The notes beneath the pieces are model-generated. The model saw only the letters and a program-made list of their open reading frames with translations. It searched no databases and was not told the DNA's origin. Below, one piece after another: positions 22,076 to 34,807 of a stretch of DNA of 64,000 nucleotides. The position numbers and the translations under genes are program-made. Position 1 is the stretch's first letter. Every line of letters begins with the position of its first letter. This DNA is from Agelas oroides (taxonomy: Eukaryota > Porifera > Demospongiae > Agelasida > Agelasidae), in contig OX422183.1 of assembly GCA_949130485.1 (NCBI GenBank), forward strand, positions 16,822,420 through 16,886,419, in the 5' to 3' direction.

Positions 22076-23119
22076 TCATGGTAGCTGTATCTATTTATTT
22101 ATCATATCACCCAGTTGTATTCGTATGTCACTTAAAAATCTGCCATGTACATGTACTGTGATAGCCCTTACGGGTTCAACTATTCCAATGAAATCATTAA
22201 TTGATAATAATTATTGGCTACAGATCATCAATCTCCTTGAATAGCAGCTGCACAACCAGAAGCTCTGAGCAAAATAAACACTATCCGCAAATAGTAGCCA
22301 TGGCTAATATACGAGGGACACAGATATTGTACTAATAGTTGCTGACAACCATCAGTGAGCTAGCATTAGGGCTGTATTTGTTCTACAACCCGCTTTCATA
22401 GCTGACCTCAGGATTGAGAGGCTATGTGTACTACTACCACCATCTATTAGTCGTTGCATTGTAGCTGCAGAGGAGCCGTGTGTCTGCCCAGCAAAGTAAT
22501 TGGCTGTGTATCCCTAGGCCTAGCTGCATACTCTGATACCTACTTTAGCCAGTCATCGTAGATATCGGTGAGCTTTCCAAAGAAATAGACACTGCCCTTG
22601 TATAGTAGCTACCCTCAAATAATAGCTACACAAGCACGAAAAACAAAACGTAGTAGTCATGGTCTCTAATTGAGGAAATATGATAATTACATGAATGTAT
22701 GGTGGGAGCATGCCCCCTCAGGAAAATTTTTAAAACGAAATGCTTTGAGATCACTTTTCTAAGACCGTTTTCCAGCCTAAAATGCTTTCAGTCTTATCTG
22801 TAGTTTTTGGGAAGCAGATTTTGTGATTGGCCACACTTCCACTGATCACAAATTCCACATGAATTATTGCATGCAGAAAGTGAGGGTCTGCGGAAATGCC
22901 CTTGAAGATTTTGAAACACTAAAGACGAAGGCTGAATACTTGTATATGTAGTATTTGCCCCATCCCTACATAGAGAGTTTATCAACTTTCTGATTACCTT
23001 TATAGTTGCAATACATCCATCCATGTAGGTATACAATGATTATGTTAGCAAAAATGTGATCATGAAAACGTAAGGAAAAATCATAGGTAGAAATGATTAG
23101 CAGCAAAGATAAATACTGA
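22076..23119. other. Spacer, no gene seen
   Basis: AT-rich DNA. A short block at about 22695-22770 (GGGAGCATGCCCCCTCAG, then AAAATTTTT and GCTTTGAGAT) resembles 53889-53945, so it is a piece of a dispersed repeat. Nothing else is recognised. Confidence 0.45.
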
Positions 23120-25050
23120 AAGCTGGCAGACCCTCCTTGTACATTCTTTCACACGGACCATAGTATAAAATTACATTATCATACATCTAACATTTAACTC
23201 ACTTGAATGTATGGGAGTCAATAGGGAAACTTTGCAGCTGCGTGCAGTTTGCAAAAAAACTGTTTTTTTTTATTACTACAAGTCACGCAAGCATTCATAT
23301 TAGTACTACAAGTCACATGAGAATATGCATCAGGTACTGCAATTCATGTGTGCTGCGTCTGAACATGCAATGAAATCATTATCACCATAGTACAAGGCTA
23401 TACAGAGAAAATGTTTGTTGCCATTGTGACTGTCACTCGTGCTGTAAACTCATAACAATACAGACGGCAACAAATTTGTGGTATTTTCTGGTATAGCTTT
23501 GTACTATGGTGATTCTTATATAATCTCTTTCTCCATTTCCTTCCAATAGTGGTACCTATTTAATAAATGCCAGCAGCACCTCATCCACTACTTGTCATAA
23601 TCTGAGGAAAAGAAGACTGGTACATTTTTGTGTCTATGTACTTAAGGAACAATGGTCTAACAGGCAGTGGGTGGAGTTCAGAAGGTCATCTTCCGTACAT
23701 TTTTATAGACTAGGAGAAGAGGAGGAGGAGGAAGCGAGGAAAAAATTGACAAGAGGCACAGGGAGGGAAAGGACAGGCATGCAGAGGGTGGGAGAAGACA
23801 ATACCAAACACACTTATATTGATTATAGGGTGATCTTACCCACTTGTTACCATAGGACCAAGATCATTCCTATCAGGCTGTTACCCCCTGTTACCATAGA
23901 AAGAAAAACAAGCCTCCTTAAGGTTCTATCTCCCATTCTACTGATGATTGTACTGCCATCCTAGCCTCGTTCCCAGGCCTTCCCACCATCCAGGAACGAG
24001 GCTACTGCCATCCTACTGCCATCTACTCATGATTCTACTCCCATTCTACTGATGTTCTACATGGTGTAGATACAACTAAAAACTCAACAAGACTAAGACA
24101 GAGCAAAAGCAACATCAAGTTTACACTCTTAGAGTGAGCACCACTCAATACACACTACATTTGCCAGTGCAGTGGTCCCAATGAAAGGATGCATTGCGAT
24201 CTCACTGTGACACAAAACACAGTCTGTATACACATGACAGTCCATAAACAAATGCAGCCAAACAATATACCCTCCCTCCCCCCCTTCCCTGCTGTTCAAC
24301 ACGCTATTTGATTCTCCAGCACTAGCTATATACAAACAATGGAGTGGAATGTGTGGCACTGTCTCCTTCACAGGCCTCCACAATGCCCAATTTACATGCC
24401 TAAGTTAATCTGAATTAACTCTCAATTGTATGTGAGACACATGCATTTCATACAGAACTAATTAGCACTCACATGCCTTGCACCATTTTTCTCATGGATT
24501 GTGGCAATTGTGCAGTGTGGCAGCATTGTCGACGAGCGGAGGTCAGGAGTGTATAATGGGCAGGAAACGCAAAGCAAAAATAAAAATTTTTCACACTGTG
24601 GCAGAAGAAAGGCCTGAGAATGAGGTCAACTACTGCATACTAGGCCTAATCTACTGTCTCAGATCTGGAGGACTTTTCATACATATAAATTGTCAGCGTG
24701 GCTGCATGACACGAGTATTTATTGAACTGACTTGCAGGAATAAGTCTTCTTGCAGAAGCACACAATTACTGTAATACAGCTAACCTTTCTCTATAAAATC
24801 ATGTTGCATCACCCACCACTGGTGAAATAATTATGACTGCAATCCAATCTGCACACAGACATGCACTCATGCTAATATACTTTTACTTGTGTTGGTATGT
24901 GACAATGTGGGCGGGGCTGGTTAAGGCGTACACGTCAACCAGTAGCTTGAACGTTGACAAATTTGTGCTTGCATTGTGGTATTCGTGCACCGTACAACAC
25001 AAACAAATCTGTTTCATGTGCAAAAACTTTCTAGATCATCCATGTAGCTT
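23120..25050 (+). repeat. Dispersed repeat, copy 2 (uninterrupted)
   Basis: Collinear with 2150-3593 plus 5418-5710. It shares ATGGGAGTCAATAGGGAAAC, CAGTGGGTGGAGTTCAGA-like and GTGAGCACCACTCAATACAC blocks, and an AGAACTAATTAGCACTCACA block near 24450. It lacks the 3594-5417 segment, so it shows the pre-insertion arrangement. Confidence 0.55.
23963..24003. mobile_element. 41-bp foldback with 11-bp target duplication
   Basis: AGCCTCGTTCCCAGGCC pairs with GAACGAGGCT at the other end. ACTGCCATCCT flanks both sides exactly (23952-23962 and 24004-24014). Confidence 0.85.
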
Positions 25051-25059
25051 TAGCTACCT

Positions 25060-25103
25060 AGCCTCATTCCCAGGCGCCGAGGGCCCTCTGCGCCTGGGAG
25101 GTT
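25060..25103. mobile_element. 44-bp foldback, decayed target duplication
   Basis: AGCCTCATTCCCAGGCGC is followed by a short loop and GCGCCTGGGAGGTT. The flanks TTTAGCTACCT and AATAGCTACCA agree at the core TAGCTACC, consistent with an old 11-bp duplication. Confidence 0.65.
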
Positions 25104-26904
25104 AATAGCTACCATCCTTACCAGTATATGTATATACTAGAGATGCTTTGGTATATAGTCATGGCACTCAGGTTAATTTGTTCCATGCATGCAGCTTTAA
25201 TTGACTGTATAGCTTCATTGTCTGGCATACCTCAATCATGCTGGTGACAGGGAGGACAAGGTGAGACAAAAGGAGTAGGAGGAGATAGAAGAAGGAGGTA
25301 TAAGGAGGAGAAGGAGGAAAGGGGAGGAGACAAGGCAAGGGGAACTAACAGTCCATTTACACTAAACACCCGAATCGTTTATCTTGGTGTAAATACACAC
25401 TGAACTGTTCTAAACTGATCCCTTCCATACAGAAGTGTACTACCTCAAATAGGTGTTCGGCCGGTCCTTGTGTTAGTGTAAACGAAACCGCTCAAGTGGA
25501 ATGGTATTATGAGGTTTGTACCTTGACCTTGACATACAGATAAACTAGCCATAGCAACAATCACCTGCTGGGCAAACTGGAGTGACAAGGAGAACTAAAT
25601 TTAATACAGCTATGGGGGGAGGAAGGTATACAACAGCTAGACGGAGCAAAGAGAAACAAACATGTATATGGGAAACTAGCTAGTGAACTGCAAAAGACAG
25701 CCAGTGACAAGGCAGCTGAGCAGTGCAGAGCAAAGATAAAGAAACTGAAACTAAAGAAAAGTGAATGATAAACAACAAAAACAAGCAACTGGAAATTTTT
25801 TTATACACTAGAACTGTAGATACATTCCTTAGGCCATAGACCAACAACTAGACTATCTGTGGTGTTGGATACATCAGAGCATCCAGATGAATAAATAAAC
25901 AAATCTCCAGGCTTTGCCGTAGCCATGTTGCAGACAACACTACAATCTGCTATCACATGCAGTAGACACTATTATGGTGGCTAGTGTTAACAAAGGCAAA
26001 CCATTCTTAAGAACCATTCTGTGAACCATTTTGTAACCGGTTCCATGCTAATGGAAATGGGCTGTAAGCCTCCCTAAATACACGATGGGCACAAGACAAA
26101 TTCATATGATTACACATTAGACATCCAGTTAGGATTCTTTGTACAAAATGGGTGCTGAATACAGTTACTACATGTACGTAAATCTGCAGCTTTTACTATT
26201 GTTTTGGGCCAAAAATGGTCTCAGAGCCAATCTAAAAGCCTACAAACGTAAACATTTCCTGGGAAGGGGAGGAGGTGGGTATCCTGAGTGTTTCACATGC
26301 ATTATTCATTATTCAGCCCTCCTAATCTGAAGTATCTTCTGCCGCCACTGGGAGGAGAGGAGAGAAAGAGGGAGAGTAGAGGAGGGGAGAAGAAAGGAGA
26401 TGGAAATGAGTGGAGAGGAAAGGGGGAGAAAAGAAAAGGGAGGTCAATTCATCTGCTACTATAGAGTGTTGTATGCTGTAACTCCCTTTGTACAACTACC
26501 ATTTTGATATACAACTAAACCGAACTTCTAGACAACAGGAAGTAAACATGTTCTGTTCCAATACCGGACCCGGCCTGGTAGTCTCGTGCACAGACCCCAC
26601 CCTCACAGAGGTGGAGTCTGTGCATGAGACTACTGCCCTGGAGGCAGAAGAAATCTAAAAAGTGATAGCTATATATGTTAGTATTACCTGTAATGCTTTG
26701 CAGACAGACAGCAATGCTTAGCAGTGTTTCATACAGGATTTTTTCCTGGAGGGAGGACATACTTGCAAAAGACACATGCGTGTGGCAGTGAACCTACTAG
26801 GGTTTTGTAGATATATGAAATTCTTGACATATTTAAGGACAAAAATCGTCAGATTCAGGTATAATAATACATTATTAGCCTACTTCTGCTATACTTTGTT
26901 TTTG
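25104..26904. other. Purine-rich and AT-rich spacer
   Basis: 25250-25340 and 26340-26440 are GGA/AGG-rich purine tracts. No gene is supported. The 86-aa minus-strand ORF at 26515-26775 covers the hairpin described separately and has no domain. Confidence 0.45.
26578..26633. repeat. 56-bp foldback with GTAGTCTCGTGCACAGAC arms
   Basis: GTAGTCTCGTGCACAGAC at the left pairs with GTCTGTGCATGAGACTAC at the right with one mismatch, and CCACC/GGTGG extends the stem. It differs from the AGCCTCGTTCCC family, but its AGTCTC end resembles the hairpins at 55554-55784. Confidence 0.75.
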
Positions 26905-27194
26905 CAGGGGCGTAACTAGAATAATCAGAGCGAAGGGGCGAAGGCGTATATACCTGGCTATAACTAGCCTCGTTCCCAGACTGGGAAGCCTGGGAACGAG
27001 GCTACGATATAATCACTGTGGTACCGTTAAACGCAGCGCTAGTTAGGTACACTGACTCTACTCGGGTCGTAGTGAGTACTGACGTTGGATGCTGTAGTTG
27101 GCCATTCTATCATTAATTTCTAATTTTTAATTTTGATTAATCGAAAAGCAGTGGGGCGATTTCCCTACCAGCCCCAATGGTAGTTACGCCCCTG
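26905..27194. mobile_element. hAT-like MITE, CAGGGGCGTAACTA ends, copy 1
   Basis: CAGGGGCGTAACTA at the left is exactly inverted as TAGTTACGCCCCTG at the right. The flanks TTTTTG and CAAAAA are also inverted to each other, so a direct target duplication is not evident. A 38-bp foldback is nested at 26966-27003. Copy 2 is at 52962-53283 and carries the same nested foldback. Confidence 0.8.
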
Positions 27195-27227
27195 CAAAAA
27201 TGTTGTATACCCTATTTGAAATTCCTG

Positions 27228-27312
27228 GAAGGAGGAGAGAGGGGGGGGGGGGGGGCGGTGTCAAGTGCACCCCCCCCTCTTCCCCCCTTCCCCCCTTCCC
27301 CCCTTCCACCCT
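27228..27312. repeat. G-run followed by C-rich tandem run
   Basis: GGAGGAGAG leads into a run of 15 G (27239-27253). About 20 bp later come CCCCCCCC and four TTCCCCCC-like units. The G-rich and C-rich parts are loosely complementary, so a hairpin or other non-B structure is possible. Confidence 0.7.
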
Positions 27313-27728
27313 GTATGAAGACTGATATGACTATTGTGATGTTCTACAGTGTGCATTTACAATAGGGATGTGCATGCTTCGCCAAGGAAAAGGCTGGGCA
27401 TTTGAGGATCAGCTTTTTTCACTTTTATCTGTAAGGCGTTATACACGTAGTAACATTTGGAGCGATTGAACCAAGTTGCCTTAAATGACTGTCTCACAGT
27501 CTATATTATAGGTACAAAAGCAAACTTTCAACATGGAAATGTGATATAAGTTGGCTGAAAGGCTTGACATGGTAACTCCTTTGTTTTGAAGGTTGCCATC
27601 ATTCACAGGCATGAAGTGATGAATTTCACAAATGTTAGCCTCAACTCCATTTCATTTGCTGGTCTCACACCTCTCATATTTGTGAAAGAGTGGGTCTGGT
27701 ATTCTGAGCAACTTGTCTTGTCACATAG

Positions 27729-27746
27729 CACTACAAGGAAAAGAGG
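27729..27746 (+). repeat. CACTA left terminal inverted repeat
   Basis: CACTACAAGGAAAAGAGG fits the CACTA end consensus and matches the inverted right end at CACTAC, AGG and the following A. TAG at 27726-27728 is the left copy of the target duplication. Confidence 0.85.
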
Positions 27747-27759
27747 ACATTGAAAGTCC

Positions 27760-28080
27760 TTGAAAAGGCACTGTAAATTCTATGAAATTTGTTACGTGGC
27801 CTTGAAATCTCCATGTATTTTTGCGTCATGGAGTTTTCATGGACTGTTTGTATTTCATGAAATTTCCATGGAATTTTATCTTTAGATTTGGAAACCACTA
27901 TCTTACCATGAAAATTCCATGAAAGGTTCTGATTTCAATTTCATGAGCAATGAAACATACATGAAACTGCAGTTGTCACACTGAGACCATGGAAATCCCA
28001 TGAAGTTGTCCTGTTGTATATACATATATACATATATGACACTGGGGAAGTCCATGAAAACTTCATGAAAATTAATTTAA
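27760..28080 (+). promoter_or_regulatory. Left subterminal motif array of the CACTA element
   Basis: Repeated short motifs of the type CATGAAATTTCCATGG, CCATGAAAATTCCATGAAAG and CCATGAAAACTTCATG occur about ten times here. In plant En/Spm, subterminal repeats of this kind are the binding sites of the accessory protein TnpA (established knowledge); the same role here is inferred from position and orientation. Confidence 0.7.
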
Positions 28081-28270
28081 GTTGGTCATGCATATATATG
28101 GCTTAATTTGCCACTGTACGTATCAGTACTAGGGTCTATATATATTATATGCAATTTGGTTGGTGTTCTTTTACCACAAAAATGTACAGTCTGATGTAGT
28201 GCTTGTCTCCACCAATATCAATGGTAAATGTTAGTGAAATGTTATCTGAACATGATCAGGTTCTAATACA

Positions 28271-31200
28271 TCACACACAGTTCAAAAACCATAAACTTTG
28301 GTTTTCAAAAGCAACCACTAGTGGATGTGAAAGTATGTCCAGAGGTACAACAGACAGATGATCATGAGGCCGAGTGAGGTTCACAACCCACAATCTTGAC
28401 TCTACATCCCTCTGGGGAGAATCAAAGTGTTGCAGTACAGCCAATTTATAAACACAGCTGCCAAACTGATGACTGAACAACTTCTTAATGCGACCAAGTA
28501 CAGGGTAACAAATTAATCCATCTTTTAATACTCGCACAAAAGAACACAAATGTCGACTTGGAAAAGTCTCATACTGCTCTGAAGAATAAAACACCATTCT
28601 TCCCGTCTGAACATCTTCTCTTGACATCTTTTTGTAAACGTGAATGTGATTTTGAGGTCCACAAAGGAGTTCCTTGTCACCCATCTGGTAACCTTGTGCA
28701 GGTATCCACTGAGGCATCTTGGGAAAAGTGGACTTGTTCCTCGCATTTTTGGCTTGCTGAAGAGCATGTTCATATTCACGACACAGCATAGAATATCTAG
28801 GGTTAGTCTCACGATAAAACGCATCAAGTAGGTTTAGTTCTACATCGGTTAACTGTGAGGTAGCAATAGTAGATGTAGTGTCCTTATCACTCTTCTTGAG
28901 AGAGACACGGCCAGAAGACAACATGTAATGGCACCACTCGTAGATCTGCAAAGGATATTAAGTTGTGGATTTAAGGAAAATGCTCTTTCCCTTTCTCCAC
29001 TCTTGTATAACAGGTTGGACAAAAAAGCTAACAACTACTATATAAATACACTCAAAGTATATTTTTTATAGTACAAATCATACGTAATATCTTACTCTGT
29101 ATGTTTCCATGATGGTAGCCTCAGGGCGAGATCGATTCATTGCTCTACGTGTCATCCAACTGTTAAAACGTTCATAGGCGAACATCCACGTCCCATATAC
29201 AGGACCATAGAGCTCAATCCCACGGGCAATGTGGTGCAGCAAATGCATTGTGATGACCTACAAAATGAGAGATCAGAACGTAACGAATTTTCATCCTAAA
29301 ACAAAGATACACATTTTGCTAGCATGCACTGATCCCCCACTCAATATTCTAGCCCTCTCCCCATTTTTTGTTACCCATGCCAAACTAACTGGGTCTCTAC
29401 ATCCCAGGGAAGCAATCAGTTAAGCTTGACAGGGCTACAACAATACTTCAGCTTCTTATTTAAATTGGTATTCAAAGCAAATAATACCTGAATGGCCATG
29501 GGAAAATCCCGTTCAATTAGGGCAAGGGCCATGTGGACCTTTTGTGTCACCTCAGGGAGTTTGCCACTATCATGCACCTCTGCCAGAAGTAAAGTTAAGG
29601 CATCAAGAAATTCGAAGAGTGTTGAACGCTGCTGTGTTTCCAGCATTCCCCTCAAACAATATTTCAGGATTCCTTTACAAATCAACTGTCAAGAGAGAGA
29701 CAACAACAGGAACATTATTAATTTAGTTGTGCTGGAAACTCTATAAGTGTATATAATATAGCCCAATGAACTCATGAATGGGACATGTGATCTATACTTC
29801 AGCTAATAATTGCCAATAACTAAGTGTATAGAAAGTATGTGCACCCAGGACAAGTTTCTAATAGCTGTTTTCTACACAAGTGCCAAGTATGTGCAGATAT
29901 GAAACTTGCTAACTGTATAGATTACATAAAAAGCTACTACACACCTCTTTCCAGTCATGTGATTTGAGTCCTGTAGACTTGGTAAATATGGACCCTGGAG
30001 TGAAGTCAGGAGAAGGTATAATAACAGAAGAGGCTCTGTTATCGGCACGTTGTATATCTTCTGAGGATAATCGAAAGGGTGCTGGAGCCTGAGAGCGATT
30101 TTTTCCCCTTCTTTTTCTTTTTCTTTGCCTGTTTCCAGTACTGGAAGGTGTATCTGCAGTTGGTTTATTCGCAATCGTCGTTCCAAATCGATTGACTGCT
30201 GCTTCTGCACGACGTACCTTATCTGAGTCTTCTGTTCCTGTCATTATATTGAAAACATGAACCATTGCATCCTTGATAGTATGCATGGCATCAGGGAATA
30301 CTTGAATCAGCCGATTGTGGTGTGGTAATTTCATTAGTGCATAGGATCCTTTGCATCCTGTTGTTTTTGCCACCATTTCAGCTTGAGACCTGTGTGTGCA
30401 CCAGTGAAACTATAAAATACTACTAATTGAAGATTTGTTTGAATCAAGTCCTAAAACTTGTTACCTAGGCAACACATAAGAATACTGTTCATCTTGCACT
30501 TGTACAGTGGTGTTGCCTATGTAAGGGGTTATATATAAAAGTTCTGTCCTTCCCTGGGGGGTGGTTATGCATTGGCCTATGCTCTCTACCTGTGTAAAAA
30601 GACAACCCTGGGACATGCAATAAATATTATACTTGTTACAATAATAATCAGTTACTTGTTCTTGGCATTGTCATAGGCTAGGTGGTAGTGCTTGAGTTCA
30701 TCATAAACACGTTCCTTTGGAGGTGGTCGTTTCTCTAAACATTTTTCCTGAAAATTTTCTGTGTCAGCACGAAGAGAAGAATCAGGAGGCAAGAATCTAC
30801 GATTCTGGAGGTATATCATTTTCTGTAAAGTAACATTCCTGGTGCCTGTGTAATGGAATTTGTAGCACCAAAATACATATAAATCATGATTGACCAGTAG
30901 CTGATGAACAATCAATGACTTTTGAGCACTGGTGATTTTAGGATGAATAAGCAAAGGGGCCCAAACATAACTAAGGAAATCTGGGGCTACGCTCCCCCAT
31001 GAAAGTTTTCAATCTCATAGTACCTCAGAAGTCAATTAGAACTAGGGGAATGTAGAACATTGTGGGGCGAGCGTGAGCAAGCAATGCACTACAGCATTGA
31101 CTGTTATGTAAGGCTTTACTGCCAGTGAAGTATCATATCACAGCACACAAGCCATTCATGCATGGCATGTAGCTAAAACGAGGTTTGTAAAACTCTACTA

Positions 31201-34200
31201 TCTACAAAAGTGTCATGATTGCAGGAGAAGAGCTTTTCAAAAGTATGGGCATGGGGTAGTACCATACAACAGAGACATTTGTCCTACCAGCATGCACACA
31301 GCTACTCCGGTTGTTGCAGTTATAGGCTAAGTCAGAACACAGTCTGGCGTGCATAGTCTTTCAAGGCTTGAGGCATCTTTGAGAAATAGAGGGAAGTCGC
31401 CATGCATCAGCTATGGAGCAAAATCTTTGCCGCCTACTGCGTTCGGTATTAAAGCTGCATGAGCCTTTCTACACAACTGTTAGCCCTTGTATACTTACTG
31501 AGTAGGTGCTACGCTCCAGCTGGCTACCCCGAATGTCGTCGCCAACACACAACTGCTACCTCTCGTACAATAAATGCGCACGATCCAGCTGTCATTTCTG
31601 GCTATCTTGCATAACTGTCGTCGGCACAAGCTCACCCCGAGTATCAAGTTGTACGAAAATCTTACTTACACTCCGCATGCGGCCCGCGCTTATTGCGTTA
31701 AATTACAGTGTCAACCATGCATATATGGAACGACGTACGACAGAAAATAATAATAATACATATATATAGCAATAGAACACACGTGTGTGGGGCTCGCTCA
31801 TGCTCGCCCCAATTATGTGTGATGTATGCGTAAGTTATATTCAATCTCACTTGCAACAAGAGGGGGCTGTGACAGATTATTAGACACAACAATCAAGTAT
31901 TTTGCAGAAAAGTATAGATTGGAGGGAAATATCATTAAAGCCTGTGTTTAGTAAGCAGGCTAAATAACCTTACCTTCTATCTCACACCACACGCAACCTT
32001 GGTACGAACCTGACCCCATGGTGCCAAACACTTTGTTGATCCCAGGATAGTCAAGAGTATAAAGTAGAATGTCCACTTTCAATTGGAAGGGTGCCTTTGA
32101 ATATGCATCATAAATCACTCGGTTGGAAATTGCTAATAGCTCATCTACTACTATCTCCAAGTATGGGTCAAGTGATTTGGGCTCTTTTGCACCATTACCT
32201 GGTACAATTCCAACCAGCATCAAGCTGCTAAAAGAATAGCGTATTCGACGAGGCAAGTTCAACAATGTCAATACAATCGGCCACATTGAATAACACACTT
32301 TGTTGGAGCTGAAAGGGTTCACCCCATCTGTGCATAGTGCAAGCCCAACACCTCTCAAATCTCCTTTGAACTGCCCATTGGAAGAATAGGCAGCCTTCCA
32401 AGACGGAGAATCATGAACATCGTACATACATGTACCAGTTCTTGATGCATGCGACTGAACAATTTCAGAAAGTGATGCAGTACCGAAGAGACGTTCCAAT
32501 CTAGGGCCAATTGGAAGGTATGTAAATCGCTTGGCAGGAATCTTTCCCCCAATTAAGAAACGGCTGGCATGGCACACTGGACAAGTTTCCAACTCTGCAT
32601 ACTTCCCTCGAAATACTACACAATCATTCGGACATGAATGAAAAACCATAGAATCAATGAGGTACGGTTCTATCAACTTTAGAGCAGCTTCATAGGAAGC
32701 AGGAAGTACATTGCCATATGGAAGAATTCGATGATGCTGCATGGAGATTACATCAGAAAGGGCTTGTTTACTGATCCCAGGGTGTTCACTAAACCACAAA
32801 AAGTGTTCAACCAAAGCCTCCAGCAAAGAGATGCTGGCTCCTTCGTATAATGGTGTTGTAGCCAGTAGTGTACTATTGTAAATGCTCATGTCATATAGAT
32901 GATCATCAGGAGTGAAGGAGCACAATGCTTGAGCAGTTGCTGAACTATTATCACCGTTTTCATTATCTTCTGTGAAATGGAAATCAATCTCAACTGATTC
33001 TGAACTGTCTGTGTTGTCATCGTAAATTGATATTTCTACAGAATCAGATTCATGTTGCAGTTCCTGAAGAATGTGGAGTGCAACAAAATCAATTCTGGTG
33101 ATTTAAACTTATCCCCATCATTTCAGTTGACATCCTGACCCTTTGTTCCCAAACCACATTTTGTACATGCTGGTGGGGAGGGGGTGGAGTAATAAACTGC
33201 CTATCCCAATTTGGGTACATGATTTTATTGGGTAGCTGAGAACAATATTCTATCTGCATAGCAGCAGTGCTGTTGAGATGGGGCTGTATAAGTTTTACAT
33301 CTGCTAGCATGATATAGTTGACATAGTGCATAACAGTAACAAGAGCGCAAAAAAAAGGGCGGCTAGAGTAAGAGCATGTAACTCCAATACAAGCCCGCAG
33401 TCCGGGCAAAATTATTGAAACCGTACTAAAAATAGAACACATGCGTGCTTAGCAACAATGCATAATAGCTTATGTCAACGCAGCGTGTGCAGGGCGTGTT
33501 ACTGTTTTCAGTACTAGCGGTAAATTCGCCCGGTTTCGAATTTTATGTAGTTACACGCTCTTACTCTAGCTGCCATTCTTATGCGCTCTTGCGGTAACAA
33601 TATTTGAAACAAGGTATAAGGAACCCTCGCTGATGTACAAATGTTCCAGTTAGGAAATCAAAGCTACAGTGATGCATCAAACTTAGCTGGTGAGTTACAT
33701 GCAGTGGGAATTCGAGATTTCACTCAGTTGCAGAAGTATTAGTTGAATCACACACGCGCATAAATCTTTTAGCTAGTCATCAAGTGAACGTGACTGTGAG
33801 GAAACATAAGCTTCAAAGTACAAGGCAAATGCTGTAACTAGCAAGTACACAACCACACTTACCTTGGCCTGTTAGCACTTATGCCTCACGATCACGCTCG
33901 AAAACTAGTATGCCGTTGAATAGATACTTTCATGATTGACGTGTGATGGAATTTTAATAAGATGCAAATTATATTCAAAGCAATAACAGGAAGTTCCGGT
34001 TACGCCTCCTGGGGGGAAAGAAAGTACGGCACTGTATGGGCAAGAGAAAAATCTGTGGCAAAAACCACGGAGCTGGTCGCTGCCTTGGGAAGTTCTCTTT
34101 GCTAGGTAACGTATAGCACCTTAGCGTGCCATAGTAAATACCTTTTCCGGGACTGATACTTTCCAAGGCTACCAGACCAGCGTCAAACAACCGTCTCCAT

Positions 34201-34807
34201 AGAGTGCAGTACAGTTCTTTCCCCCCAGAAGGCGTGACCAGAACTTCCTGTTATCGCTTTGAATATAATTTGCACATCTTATCAAAATTCCATCACACGC
34301 CAATTGTGAAAGTATCTATACATGTTGAGTGAATTTCCTAGCAAGGTATTAACGATTTCGCCTCGCTTTGACTCAGTAGCGCGACATGTAGTTTGCGTAC
34401 ACTGGTGCCTCTACAAGCGTGTGCTATACTTTGCAAGATGTGCGTTAACATGATATGTACGCTTAGGCTCCGCGGTCACGGTCTTCAGTTCGAACCGTAG
34501 CGTGCATGATGCGCGCCGTAGGGAAGCACTACTCCTGTATACGGCTACAGTGCACATCTCGGCACTCTGTATAAAACACACGGTACACTTTACAAAAGGC
34601 ACACATTTAAAACTGACTTACTTGTACTTCATCGCTATCCACATCAAGATCCGGATCCGAACTTCGTGAATTTGCGGCGTTTCTTGTAGATGTCAAGGGT
34701 GGTAGATACATATGCATATGCTGCCGCCTTACATAGCAGCTAACCTGCTTTCCTTGGCATAATGGGCAAGGGCAAGCGACGCAGCATTTCTTCGAGGTAG
34801 AGCTCAT
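28271..34807 (-). CDS. CACTA transposase (Tnp2 / Transposase_21 type), 7 exons
   Basis: Minus-strand exons are 34622-34807, 31974-33063, 30656-30845, 29945-30389, 29488-29685, 29096-29257 and 28271-28945. All introns are GT-AG, phases agree at every junction, and the sum is 2946 nt (981 aa plus stop). Residues 8-17 hold clustered cysteines (CCVACPCPLC), a usual N-terminal feature of animal and plant Tnp2 proteins. The core has LALCTDGVNPFSSNKVCYS (the Asp of DGVNPF is about residue 308), WPIVLTLLNLPRRIRY and a GSYQGCVWCEIEG stretch leading into MIYLQNRRFLP, then KLPHHNRL and FPDAMHTIKD. Residues 704-757 (HLLHHIARGIELYGPVYGTW) match the DUF4218-type C-terminal region. The enzyme would cut and join the element ends. 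I used the ATG at 34807; the same frame extends upstream to 34969 with a hydrophobic start, which is less likely. It is divergent from the second gene. Confidence 0.88.
30846..31973 (-). other. Transposase intron 2, carrying a nested element
   Basis: Donor GTAAGG at 31973-31968 and an acceptor ending CACAG at 30846 bound an 1128-bp intron. A TGGGGCGAGC-type element (31063-31811) makes up two thirds of it. The splice is needed to join CEIEG to TRNVTLQKM, which restores the usual Tnp2 order. Confidence 0.75.
31063..31811. mobile_element. Nested element with TGGGGCGAGC ends, copy A
   Basis: TGGGGCGAGCGTGAGCAAGC at the left is matched inverted by GCTCGCTCATGCTCGCCCCA at the right. Copy B is at 36311-36848. 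Single ends of the family (TGGGACGAGCCTGAGCAAGC) occur at 43659, 44379 and 38888. The roughly 750-bp interior shows no coding sequence. Confidence 0.7.
33920..34319. mobile_element. Foldback MITE in transposase intron 1
   Basis: Arms of about 120 bp (33920-34038 and 34197-34319) are inverted copies with few differences. They share GCGTGTGATGGAATTTT-like, CAAATTATATTCAAAGC and AACAGGAAGTTC blocks and a GGGGGGAAAGAA block. The spacer is about 160 bp. The 71-aa minus-strand ORF over it is a by-product. Confidence 0.75.
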
